Shown in pieces: positions 27,347-35,341 of a stretch of 64,000 nt of DNA. The notes under the pieces were generated by a model. That model did not search any database and was not told the DNA's origin. It worked only from the letters and a program-made list of their open reading frames with translations. The translations under genes and the position numbers were made by a program. This DNA is from Marivita sp. S6314 (lineage in GTDB: Bacteria > Pseudomonadota > Alphaproteobacteria > Rhodobacterales > Rhodobacteraceae): contig NZ_JALKAO010000003.1 of assembly GCF_023015985.1 (NCBI RefSeq), positions 558,001 to 622,000 on the forward strand, in the 5' to 3' direction. Every line of letters starts with the position of its first letter. Within the stretch, counting starts at the first letter, position 1.

Positions 27347-27347
27347 A

Positions 27348-27839
27348 ATGGACAAGAAGGCAAGTCTGGCCAAAACCCCGCTATGGATGCGGATCGTCCT
27401 GTTCTCATCGCTGGCGCTGAACCTTTTGGTTGTTGGGCTGGTTGTCGGTGCGATCGCGACAGGCGGGCCTGAACGGCGCGCAGGTGGGAAGCCACGTGAC
27501 GTCGGATCGGTGTTTACGCGCGCGCTGGATGCAGATGACCGTGCCGCGCTCCGCCGGGACTTTGTTGCGCAGTTCCAGCGGCCGGACCGGGATCGCAGGC
27601 CGGTCCTGACTGATCTCGAAACAGCACTGGAGACGTTGCGCGCCACACCGTTTGATGAAGCCGCGTTTCTATCTGCGATGGCCGAGCAATCCGACCGCCG
27701 CGCGGCACGTGACGCGTTTGGCCGGCAAGCCCTTGCGGCGAGTATCGCCGCGATGAGCGATGCTGACCGGGCAGCCTATGCGGACCGGGTTGCGCAAGGG
27801 GTGGCTGACATTGCAAAGCGGATGCGCCGAGATCGCTGA
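27348..27839 (+). CDS. periplasmic heavy-metal sensor-like protein (CnrR/CpxP-like)
   Basis: A 163-residue membrane-anchored protein. One TM segment (about 15-37, WMRIVLFSSLALNLLVVGLV) precedes a periplasmic helical domain with LDADDRAALRRDF, the LTAT/heavy-metal-resistance-like pattern, and the C-terminal AMSDADRAAYADRVAQG. Such proteins sense metals or envelope stress and often belong to ECF sigma operons. ATG 27348 is used, with ATG 27339 (overlapping the upstream stop) as alternative. It is the third gene of the sigma operon and directly abuts the convergent PleD-like gene. Confidence 0.78.
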   Translation: MDKKASLAKTPLWMRIVLFSSLALNLLVVGLVVGAIATGGPERRAGGKPRDVGSVFTRALDADDRAALRRDFVAQFQRPDRDRRPVLTDLETALETLRATPFDEAAFLSAMAEQSDRRAARDAFGRQALAASIAAMSDADRAAYADRVAQGVADIAKRMRRDR

Positions 27840-29243
27840 TCAGGCTGTGTGCGACCTGGGAACCGCAGCAGGCAGCGCCCTTGCGGGATGGAAGTCATCT
27901 GTTGTCGCTGTGCAGAGTTTGTTCCGGCCCAGCCGTTTTGCGCGATACAGCGCGGTATCGGCGGCTTTGATCAGATCACCCGAGGATTTCTGATCAATCG
28001 GGTCGGCCTGCGCAAGCCCGATGCTGATCGTGGGACGCAAATGCGGCCCGTGAGGAAGGCCAAGCGGGGTTTCCGCGACAGCTTTGCGCAAGCGCTCTGC
28101 AATGCGCCTGGCTTGTGGCTGTTTGACATTGGGCAGGGCGACGACGAATTCGTCGCCTCCAAACCTGGCCAGCATGTCGCCCTTGCGAATGTGCTTTGAA
28201 AGCACGTCCGCGATATGCGCAAGGATGGTGTCCCCAACGAGATGGCCATGTGTGTCGTTGAAGGTTTTGAACGTGTCGACATCTAAAAGCAGAACGGCAA
28301 GCGATTTGCGGTGAAGAGACGCGTTGCGATCCGTGGTCTTGAAATAGCTATCGGCAAATCGGCGGTTGTTCACTTTGGTCAGCGCATCGGTATGCACCAG
28401 TCCGTCCAGTTCACTGACCGTCTTACGACGCATGTCGGCCTCGCGTTTCCTTGCGGCCAACCGCTTCAGGCGCAGCGCGATTTCGGGGGCGGTCACCGTT
28501 CCGACCACATGGTCATCGGCACCCAGATCAAGCGGGGAAGGGCCATGGGCGTCGTGATCGCTGACGAACAGGATCGTGCTATGTCGGCTGCACGGATGAG
28601 ACCGCAACGCAAGCAATGTGTCGCGCGCGTCATCTGCATTGCGGTCTTCGAACAGAATGAAGATGTCGGTCTCCGGCTCCGGTGCCCGCCGCGCCTCTGG
28701 ATCCGAAGACGTGCGAAGGGACAATCCGGGCACTTGGCGCAGTTGCGTTGCCACCGCAGACTGGCCGGGAGAGACCAACGTGACGTTAATCATGTCGTCA
28801 AAGGCCACTTTTGGTTCGGAAAACCCTTGTGCGGCAAACGCATCCTTGATCGGGGGCGGCATGTCCGATCCAAACCGGTCCCGCATGATACTGCGCATGC
28901 GGGCACGCAGATCGGCCCGGTCGGCCCCGAATTCAATCAGGTCATGCGCCCCGGCCGTCAGGGCGCTGACCCGCTCGGAATGGTTTTCTTTTGAGACCGC
29001 GACAACCACCGTCGTCAGCTGCGTGCGCGGGTTGGATCTGAGCAATTTGCAGACCCGGGGTAATTTCAGACCCGGCAGATCATGGGCGAGGATGACAACG
29101 TCTGGCGGGTCTTCCTTGATCTGCGTGAGGCCGTCCAGCAGGGAATCCGCCAGATTGACGACATAGCTCGACGTATCAAGTTGCGCGCGCAGATGAATGC
29201 GGCGGTTGGACAATGCGTCAACGATCAGAACATGTCCCGCCAC
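27840..29243 (-). CDS. PleD-like diguanylate cyclase with degenerate receiver
   Basis: A 467-residue REC-REC-GGDEF protein that would make c-di-GMP from two GTP. REC1 is residues ~1-120, a second receiver-like domain ~150-275, GGDEF ~290-455. The active site FGGDEF and the inhibitory site RKGD five residues before it are intact. In REC1 the phosphoacceptor position, expected as D in LLDxMMP, reads VVILAHDLPG, and the acidic pair is IVDAL instead of DD, so phosphorylation is doubtful. A lone gene, abutting the sigma operon end. Confidence 0.88.
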   Translation of the reverse strand: MAGHVLIVDALSNRRIHLRAQLDTSSYVVNLADSLLDGLTQIKEDPPDVVILAHDLPGLKLPRVCKLLRSNPRTQLTTVVVAVSKENHSERVSALTAGAHDLIEFGADRADLRARMRSIMRDRFGSDMPPPIKDAFAAQGFSEPKVAFDDMINVTLVSPGQSAVATQLRQVPGLSLRTSSDPEARRAPEPETDIFILFEDRNADDARDTLLALRSHPCSRHSTILFVSDHDAHGPSPLDLGADDHVVGTVTAPEIALRLKRLAARKREADMRRKTVSELDGLVHTDALTKVNNRRFADSYFKTTDRNASLHRKSLAVLLLDVDTFKTFNDTHGHLVGDTILAHIADVLSKHIRKGDMLARFGGDEFVVALPNVKQPQARRIAERLRKAVAETPLGLPHGPHLRPTISIGLAQADPIDQKSSGDLIKAADTALYRAKRLGRNKLCTATTDDFHPARALPAAVPRSHTA

Positions 29244-29332
29244 ATTTCCTCCGATACTGCGATGGCGTTAAGACTTTGATCACCAATTCTTTGGAGCTAT
29301 TGGTTAAAAAAGAGTGTGGGAAATAAATAAAA

Positions 29333-29617
29333 ATGGCGCTTTCTCAAGATGCGGTCGATCAGGTGGCGTTGAAGGCCATCGTCTGGCTGGCAGGAAATGA
29401 CGAGCTTTTGCCGGTGTTCATGGGGTCGACAGGCGCGGACGAAGCCGCGTTCCGCGAAGGTGTCGCCAATCCTGAATTCCAGGCATCCGTGTTGGATTTC
29501 ATCATGATGGATGATGCGTGGGTGGTGGCCTTCTGTGACACCGAAGGCTTGCCTTATGACCGGCTGATGCAGGCTCGCGGCGCGTTGCCGGGTGGCGCGC
29601 AGGTGCATTGGACATGA
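29333..29617 (+). CDS. DUF3572 protein
   Basis: A 94-residue alphaproteobacterial protein of unknown function (DUF3572). Seen: ALKAIVWLAGNDELLPVFMG at ~12-31, a hallmark of the family, and LDFIMMDDAWVVAFCDTEG. Predicted all-helical and cytosolic. It overlaps the following HAD hydrolase gene by four bases (ATGA), a conserved linkage in Rhodobacterales. The ATG lies 89 bp from the divergent PleD-like gene. Confidence 0.9.
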   Translation: MALSQDAVDQVALKAIVWLAGNDELLPVFMGSTGADEAAFREGVANPEFQASVLDFIMMDDAWVVAFCDTEGLPYDRLMQARGALPGGAQVHWT

Positions 29618-30324
29618 GCGCCGGAGGCCCAACCGACATTGCCGCGCTCCTGTTCGACAAAGACGGCACATTGTTCGATTTCGAGGCCACGTGGAGCGCC
29701 TGGGCGGCACGGCTTGTTCTGCAATTGGCAGAGGGCGATGTCACGCGTGCAACACGGCTGGCCGCCGTCATCGGATTTGATCTGCCCACAACAACATTTG
29801 CGCGCGACAGCGTTGCGATTGCCGGGACGCCGGATGATCTTGCCAAAGCACTTGCGGCAGAAATGCCGGGTATGTCGCAGGCCGAGGTTTTGCATTCGAT
29901 CAATCATCAGGCCGCGCAAGCGCCGATGGCCGAAGCCGTACCGCTCAAACCGTTGCTGGACCGTTTTGCATCGAACGCATTGCGCTTGGGGGTGGCAACA
30001 AATGACGCCGAACATCCCGCTTTTGCGCATCTTGATACCGCCGGGATACGTGACTTCTTTGATTTCGTCGTGGGGTCCGATAGCGGATTCGGCGCAAAGC
30101 CGGGAACCGGGCAATTGCTTGCGTTTTGTGAACGGGTCAGCGTTGCGCCGGAACAGACGGTGATGGTCGGCGACAGTACCCATGACCTTGTCGCGGGGCG
30201 GAATGCGGGCATGTGGACAGCGGCGGTTCTGACCGGGATCGCCAACCACGAGGAACTGTGCGACCACGCAGATGTGGTGCTGCCCGATATCGGGCATCTG
30301 CCAGCGTGGTTGGGTCTGGCCTGA
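29614..30324 (+). CDS. HAD-family hydrolase
   Basis: A phosphoglycolate-phosphatase-like haloacid-dehalogenase hydrolase of 236 residues. Motif I is LLFDKDGTLFDF with the nucleophile Asp and the general acid Asp; motif II is the Thr/Asn of GVATNDAEHPA; motif III Lys is in SGFGAKPG; motif IV is MVGDSTHDLVAG. A cap of C1 type lies between motifs I and II. The ATG at 29614 overlaps the DUF3572 stop; the TTG at 29608 is rejected. Substrate unknown. Confidence 0.9.
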   Translation: MSAGGPTDIAALLFDKDGTLFDFEATWSAWAARLVLQLAEGDVTRATRLAAVIGFDLPTTTFARDSVAIAGTPDDLAKALAAEMPGMSQAEVLHSINHQAAQAPMAEAVPLKPLLDRFASNALRLGVATNDAEHPAFAHLDTAGIRDFFDFVVGSDSGFGAKPGTGQLLAFCERVSVAPEQTVMVGDSTHDLVAGRNAGMWTAAVLTGIANHEELCDHADVVLPDIGHLPAWLGLA

Positions 30325-30383
30325 CGTTTCTGGTGAAGGTCAAAAGCGACCGGATTCGTCGCGTTCCGACAGGATAGACACGA

Positions 30384-30416
30384 CCTGCGGTGCCTTTCTG
30401 AAGGGAACACCGCAGG
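30384..30416 (+). promoter_or_regulatory. leader hairpin overlapping the mttB ribosome-binding site
   Basis: CCTGCGGTG (30384-30392) pairs perfectly with CACCGCAGG (30408-30416); inside, CCTT-TCTG-AAGG extends the stem, leaving a 3-base bulge. The 3' arm shares bases with the AGGAGG site (30414-30419) of the gene starting at 30425, so folding would hide it. Translational control or a small switch is possible. Confidence 0.55.
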
Positions 30417-30424
30417 AGGACATC

Positions 30425-31984
30425 ATGGCCGATACCACATCCCGCAAACGCAGAAGCGGCGGCCGGTCCGGTCATGCGGACAGACGCGGATCTGCCGTTA
30501 TCGAACAACTTCCCTGGACCTTGCCGGTCAATATTGATCGCCCAACCGAACCGCTTTCGGAAGAGGGCGTGGAGCGGATTCACGGGGCCGCCATGACGAT
30601 CCTTGAAGAGATCGGCATTCAGTTTCTCAACCCGGAGGCGGTTGCTCTTCTGAAAAAGGCGGGTTGCCGGGTTGACGACGACATCGTGTTCATGGACCGC
30701 GATTTCGTGATGGAATGGATCGCCAAGGCCCCGTCCACCTTTACGTTGACGCCCCGAAATCCAGAGAGACGGTTGACGATCGGGGGGTGCAACATCGTGT
30801 TTGGCAATGTGTCGTCGCCGCCGAACTACTGGGATCTTGAGCTTGGACGCAAAGTGCCGGGCACGCGCGATATGTGCGCCAATCTACTGAAACTGTCACA
30901 GTATTTTAACTGTATCCACTTTGTCGGGGGGTACCCGGTTGAACCCGTGGACGTGCATGCGAGTGTCCGCCATCTGGACGTGCTTTATGACAAGCTCACG
31001 CTGACCGACAAGGTGGCGCATGCCTATTCCCTGGGCAAGGAACGCGTCGAAGACGTGATGGAAATGGTGCGCATCGCGGGCGGTTTGAGCCATGAAGAAT
31101 TTGACGCCAGCCCGCGCATGTACACGAACATCAATTCGACCTCACCGCTCAAACACGATTACCCGATGATGGACGGCTGGATGCGCTGCGCGGCGCGCGG
31201 ACAGGGCTGTGTGGTGACGCCCTTCACGCTTGCAGGTGCGATGGCCCCGGTCACGATGGCGGGTGCGGTGGCGCAGTCGATTGCCGAAGGGCTCAGCGCC
31301 ATCGTATTGGCACAGATCGTCAATCCCGGCGCGCCCTGTGCCATTGGGACCTTCACGTCAAATGTCGATATGAAATCCGGCGCGCCGGCCTTTGGGACAC
31401 CGGAATACATGCGCGCAACGCAGATGACGGGGCAGATGGCGCGGTTTTACAATCTGCCGATGCGGTCATCCGGTGTCTGCGCGGCCAATGTGCCGGACGG
31501 GCAGGCCATGTGGGAGACCGAGCACAGCCTGTGGGCGGCAATCCAGTCCGGGACCAACATGGTCTATCATTCCGCCGGGTGGCTTGAGGGTGGTCTGATC
31601 GCAAGCCCCGAGAAATTCGTGATGGATTGCGAAGTCTTGCAGCACATGATCCGCTATCTGGAGCCGGAAATCTGCGATACCAGTGACGATGGTCTGGGTT
31701 TGGACGCAATCCGCGAGGTCGGCCATAACGGGCACTTTTTTGGCACGCAACACACCCAAGACCGCTACACAACCGCATTTTATCAGCCGTTTCTGTCTGA
31801 CTGGAAAAACTACGAAGCGTGGGAGGCCGCTGGCGGTATCTGGACTGCTGAACGGGCGCATCGCACCTACAAGGCCATTCTGGACGAATTCGAGGCCCCC
31901 CCAATGGATGTGGCTGTCCGCGATCAGCTGGCCGATTTTGTCGCGCGCCGCAAAGCAGAAGGGGGCGCGCCGACAGATTTCTAA
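30425..31984 (+). CDS. MttB-family methyltransferase without pyrrolysine
   Basis: A 519-residue member of the trimethylamine methyltransferase (MttB) superfamily. Seen: the basic N-terminus with RRSGGRSGHADRR, LSEEGVERIHGAAMTILEEIGI, and TIM-barrel segments such as PLKHDYPMMDGWM and PGAPCAIGTFTSNVDMKSGAP. The frame is open with no in-frame TAG, so it is a non-pyrrolysine homologue; characterised ones use quaternary amines such as glycine betaine and pass the methyl group to a corrinoid protein. No corrinoid protein gene is adjacent. A hairpin covers its AGGAGG. Confidence 0.88.
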   Translation: MADTTSRKRRSGGRSGHADRRGSAVIEQLPWTLPVNIDRPTEPLSEEGVERIHGAAMTILEEIGIQFLNPEAVALLKKAGCRVDDDIVFMDRDFVMEWIAKAPSTFTLTPRNPERRLTIGGCNIVFGNVSSPPNYWDLELGRKVPGTRDMCANLLKLSQYFNCIHFVGGYPVEPVDVHASVRHLDVLYDKLTLTDKVAHAYSLGKERVEDVMEMVRIAGGLSHEEFDASPRMYTNINSTSPLKHDYPMMDGWMRCAARGQGCVVTPFTLAGAMAPVTMAGAVAQSIAEGLSAIVLAQIVNPGAPCAIGTFTSNVDMKSGAPAFGTPEYMRATQMTGQMARFYNLPMRSSGVCAANVPDGQAMWETEHSLWAAIQSGTNMVYHSAGWLEGGLIASPEKFVMDCEVLQHMIRYLEPEICDTSDDGLGLDAIREVGHNGHFFGTQHTQDRYTTAFYQPFLSDWKNYEAWEAAGGIWTAERAHRTYKAILDEFEAPPMDVAVRDQLADFVARRKAEGGAPTDF

Positions 31985-32052
31985 AACTGTATCTGTTTGC
32001 AGCTTGTTAAGGCCTGCGTGGCAATCTTGGGCGTCTTCTTGGGGCACGCCAT

Positions 32053-32652
32053 ATGCACGGTCTGATATTTCGTACAATCGAAGCCTACGTGACAGAGGGT
32101 TTTGGCGCAGACCGCTGGCAGGCGGGGCTGGCGCGGGCCGATGTCGACGTGCTCACGTTTGAAGCAATGTTTGATTATGATGATGCCTACCTTCCAAAAG
32201 TTCTTGAAGGCTGTGCCGCCGTTCTGGACCGGTCGGTGTCCAGCCTGCTTGAAGATGTCGGCACCTATCTGATCACCCAGCAAAACCACGCATCGGTGCG
32301 ACGGCTGATGCGCTTCGGCGGCGACAGCTTTGTCGAATTGCTGCATGCGCTGGATGATTTGCCCGGACGCACGCGGCTAGCCGTGTCCGGGCTAAACCTT
32401 CCGCAGATGACGGTCCGCGAACACACGCCGCTCTCTTTTGTCATCTATTGTGACGGACCGCCCATCGGGTTTGGGCATGTGCTGGTCGGTCTGTTGCGGG
32501 CCATGGCGGATGATTATGGCGCGCTTGCCTTGGTGGATCACCGGGGCTTCAGGGATGGGGCGGAGGTGATCGAAGCAAGCGTCATCGACACCAGCTTTGC
32601 CGCGGATCGCGGGTTTTCTCTGGCGACGTCGGGAACGGGTGAGGGCACATGA
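32053..32652 (+). CDS. H-NOX-like (heme NO-binding) domain protein lacking heme ligand
   Basis: A 199-residue protein covering one H-NOX/HNOB domain (MHGLIFRTIEAYV at the start, LEDVGTYLI, RFGGDSFVELLHALDDL). Canonical H-NOX ligates heme through a His in the D-E-V-H position and binds propionates with YxSxR. Here the His position is Pro104 (LDDLPGRTR) and the YxSxR site reads YCDGP (132-136). His98 lies one and a half turns before. Canonical heme binding is therefore doubtful. The gene overlaps a GGDEF cyclase by four bases, so a sensor-partner role is likely. Confidence 0.87.
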   Translation: MHGLIFRTIEAYVTEGFGADRWQAGLARADVDVLTFEAMFDYDDAYLPKVLEGCAAVLDRSVSSLLEDVGTYLITQQNHASVRRLMRFGGDSFVELLHALDDLPGRTRLAVSGLNLPQMTVREHTPLSFVIYCDGPPIGFGHVLVGLLRAMADDYGALALVDHRGFRDGAEVIEASVIDTSFAADRGFSLATSGTGEGT

Positions 32653-33659
32653 TTTCCGTCTCAGAGCTTTTGTCGGTCTTGCGCCCGCTTCACCTTTGCA
32701 TCGGCAAAACAGGCCATATCACGCAGGTCGGGCGCGGTTTTGACAAACTGGGTCAACGTGATCTGACGGGGCGTCGGTTCCTCGAAATGTTTGAAATCCT
32801 GCGGCCGTCTCAACCCAGGAATATGGCGGAAACGCTGGATCTGGCGGGGCAGGTGCTGCGTCTGCGCCTCAGATCGGAACCGGATATTCTGTTGCGTGGC
32901 CTCGTGATTGCTGACCAACAGGGCGGTGCGATTGTCGATCTGTCCTTCGGCATTGCCGTTGTCGACGCCGTGCAGCGCTTTGGCCTGACCGCCAAGGATT
33001 TCGCGGCAAGCGATTTGGCGGTCGAGCTGCTGTTCCTGCAGGAGGCCAAATCAAGCGCGATGTCGGCGTCCTTCAGTTTGAATGCGCGATTGAACGGGGC
33101 GCGTCTGGCGGCAGAGGCCGAGGCCCTGACCGATGGTCTCACAGGCTTGCACAACCGGCGGGCGCTTGACGGGGCTTTGTCTCAATTGAGCAAAACCAGA
33201 ACCGATTTTGCCGTTCTGCATATCGATCTCGATAAGTTCAAACAGGTCAATGACACGCTGGGACATGCCGTGGGCGATGCATTGCTGAAGCAAGCAGCAA
33301 GCGTGATGCGGCGTTGCACCCGGCAAGACGATCTTCTTGTGCGCGCAGGCGGCGATGAATTTGTGATTATTTGCCCGGGGTTGGTGGACGAACTGCGATT
33401 GTCCGAATTGTCGCAAACCCTGATCAAGGGCTTGTCCGCTCCGATCACCGTAGATGCAACCGAGGTTGCCATTGGCGCAAGTGTCGGCGTCGCAACAAGC
33501 ACACCTTCCACACAACACGACGCGGCGCACATCATCGAACGCGCCGATATTGCGCTATATGCCGCCAAACGATCGGGACGCGGGCGGCACGTCATCTGGA
33601 CGCCGGCCCTCGGGACACGCTTGAACGACCTGGATATCCCACATGTTTCAAGCAGGTAG
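32649..33659 (+). CDS. diguanylate cyclase with HNOBA-like sensor domain
   Basis: A 336-residue cyclase making c-di-GMP. The N-terminal ~110 residues (LLSVLRPLHLCIGKTGHITQ) match the HNOBA PAS-like domain that receives signals from H-NOX proteins. A helical linker (~110-165) leads to GGDEF (~165-325): DGLTGLHNRRAL at the start, RAGGDEF as active site, and RQDD as inhibitory site five residues upstream. Both sites are intact, so the cyclase should be active and product-inhibited. Start overlaps the H-NOX-like gene (ATGA), indicating translational coupling. Confidence 0.92.
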   Translation: MISVSELLSVLRPLHLCIGKTGHITQVGRGFDKLGQRDLTGRRFLEMFEILRPSQPRNMAETLDLAGQVLRLRLRSEPDILLRGLVIADQQGGAIVDLSFGIAVVDAVQRFGLTAKDFAASDLAVELLFLQEAKSSAMSASFSLNARLNGARLAAEAEALTDGLTGLHNRRALDGALSQLSKTRTDFAVLHIDLDKFKQVNDTLGHAVGDALLKQAASVMRRCTRQDDLLVRAGGDEFVIICPGLVDELRLSELSQTLIKGLSAPITVDATEVAIGASVGVATSTPSTQHDAAHIIERADIALYAAKRSGRGRHVIWTPALGTRLNDLDIPHVSSR

Positions 33660-33706
33660 AAACGCCGCACGCGCCCCTTGTGTCTGACGCAGCGGTCGCG
33701 CAATCT

Positions 33707-35077
33707 ATGTCGATGATCCATGCGAAACGACGTTTTTTTGCGCTGATCCTGTGCGTGCTGGCCAGCGTCCCGGCGCTGCTTCCGGCTCAATCAGTCGATC
33801 AGCCCAGCGGCACGATTGCCGTCGAAGACAGTGCGCAACAGGACGCCGCCATCGCCACGCGCATACGCGAAATCCTTGCCGAACTGGATGGCTACGAAGA
33901 CGTCACGGTCACCGTCAGCTCGGGCATCGTCACCTTGCGCGGAACCACGATCGACAGCGCCGCAGTTGCGCGACTGAACGAAATCGTCGGCCGCGTCGAA
34001 AGCGTCGTTGCAATCGAAAACGAGGTTCAGGAAACGACAGATGTGGTCCGGCGCTTGGATCCGGCCATCGAACGGTTTCGCGCCCGCGCCGAACAGTTCG
34101 TCAATTACCTGCCCTTGGCCGGCATCGCGATGGCCGCGTTTGCCCTCGTCGTGCTTGGGGGCTTTGCACTCGCGCGCCTGAAACGACCGTGGGACCGTCT
34201 TGCGCCAAACGCCTTTATTGCCGACATCTACCGCCAAGTGATCCGCATCGCCTTTATCGTGGCAGGCCTGGTCATCGCGCTGGACATACTTGGGGCAACC
34301 GCCTTGTTGTCGACCATTTTGGGGGCCGCGGGGATCATCGGTCTGGCCATCGGTTTTGCGGTCCGCGATACGGTTGAAAACTTCATCGCGTCAATCATGT
34401 TGTCGATCCGTCAACCGTTTCGGCCAAATGATACGGTCGAAATCGAAGGCGATGTCGGAATGGTGATCCGACTGACCAGCCGCGCCACGATCCTTCTCAG
34501 CTTTGACGGCAATCACATCCGCATCCCGAACGCCACGGTGTTCAAGAGCCGGATCGTGAATTTCAGCCGGAACGACGAACGCCGTTTTGTGATTGATCTT
34601 GGCGTGGCTTACGACACTGATCTTGCACGCGCCCAGGATCTTGCGCTGCAAACCGTTGCCGCCTTGCCGTTCGTGATCGACGAACCAGCGCCTGCAGTCT
34701 GGATCGAAGCACTGGGCGACAGCGCGGTGATCATCAAGGTGGCGGGATGGATCCGTCAACATGACAGCAGTTACATCAAGGCCCGCAGCGAAGCCTGGCG
34801 TTTGTGTATGGATGCTTTTGACAGGGCCGGAATCGTAATGCCCGAAACCACCATGAGAATCGTTGGAATCGGCACTGATACCGACACTGACGTTGCGTGT
34901 TCACGTGTGGAGTCCGAACCCAAGTCCGCCAGCGCCTCCGTAAATGCGGCAGACACAACGGCCGCCGTCGTCGAAGTTGATGCGGCCATGGACAAAGAAT
35001 TATCGCGGATTGTGGACAGCGAACGTGCAGAAAAACAAGCCGATGATTTGCTGCAACGCGACGCACCTGAAGAGTAG
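33707..35077 (+). CDS. MscS-family channel with N-terminal BON domain
   Basis: A 456-residue small-conductance mechanosensitive channel. A signal peptide (to ~25, LLPAQS) is followed by a periplasmic BON domain (~40-105, VTVTVSSGIVTLRGT), three TM spans (~125-150, 165-190, 195-220) with the pore-lining LGAAGIIGLAIGFAVRDTVEN, the MscS beta domain (QPFRPNDTVEIEG) and the C-terminal alpha/beta domain. The C-terminal ~60 residues are acidic and low complexity. ATG 33707 is used with ATG 33713 also possible; the open frame upstream lies in the cyclase gene. BON domains usually bind lipid or membranes. Confidence 0.9.
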   Translation: MSMIHAKRRFFALILCVLASVPALLPAQSVDQPSGTIAVEDSAQQDAAIATRIREILAELDGYEDVTVTVSSGIVTLRGTTIDSAAVARLNEIVGRVESVVAIENEVQETTDVVRRLDPAIERFRARAEQFVNYLPLAGIAMAAFALVVLGGFALARLKRPWDRLAPNAFIADIYRQVIRIAFIVAGLVIALDILGATALLSTILGAAGIIGLAIGFAVRDTVENFIASIMLSIRQPFRPNDTVEIEGDVGMVIRLTSRATILLSFDGNHIRIPNATVFKSRIVNFSRNDERRFVIDLGVAYDTDLARAQDLALQTVAALPFVIDEPAPAVWIEALGDSAVIIKVAGWIRQHDSSYIKARSEAWRLCMDAFDRAGIVMPETTMRIVGIGTDTDTDVACSRVESEPKSASASVNAADTTAAVVEVDAAMDKELSRIVDSERAEKQADDLLQRDAPEE

Positions 35078-35141
35078 TGCATTTTTTCGTTTTCCGGGTC
35101 TTGATCCCGCGTTGGGAGCGGCGTAAAGAGCGCAGCACGGT

Positions 35142-35216
35142 TGGGGTGTAGCCAAGTGGTAAGGCAACTGTTTTTGGTACAGTGTACCGTAGGTTCGAAT
35201 CCTACCACCCCAGCCA
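35142..35216 (+). tRNA. tRNA-Gln (anticodon TTG)
   Basis: A complete 75-base cloverleaf with encoded CCA. Acceptor TGGGGTG pairs with CACCCCA, discriminator G. The D arm is GCC-AAGTGGTAA-GGC, the anticodon arm ACTGT-TTTTGGT-ACAGT with TTG at 35174-35176 reading CAA, and the T arm GTAGG-TTCGAAT-CCTAC. An HNH gene and an IS element lie just downstream, a common insertion neighbourhood. Confidence 0.97.
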
Positions 35217-35235
35217 GTTCTTTCTGATCCAATTT

Positions 35236-35321
35236 CTTTACACCCGAGATGCCCCCGCTAAGCGGGAATGCCCCAGTAGAAACTCTATCTAAGGGTGTGA
35301 AGGGTCTCCTTGTTTGGAGCC
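35236..35321. other. inverted-repeat-rich segment, candidate structured RNA
   Basis: An outer 10-bp pairing CTTTACACCC (35236-35245) with GGGTGTGAAG (35293-35302, one G-T) encloses CCCGC-TAA-GCGGG (35254-35266) and two ATGCCCC direct copies (35249, 35268). A further hairpin GG-CTCC/GGAG-CC follows (35303-35321). It lies between tRNA-Gln and the 3' end of the HNH gene. It could be a structured RNA of a mobile element or an untranslated tail; no known family was matched. Confidence 0.4.
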
Positions 35322-35341
35322 GTGAAAGGCATAGCCACAGC

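Noticed and set aside
30425-31984. Pyrrolysine-containing MttB
   Set aside because: No in-frame TAG exists in the gene and no pyl genes are nearby.
35142-35216. Duplicate of the tRNA-Gln 3' end as an island attachment site
   Set aside because: No second copy of the tRNA 3' end was found by eye downstream to 38 kb, and no integrase gene is present.
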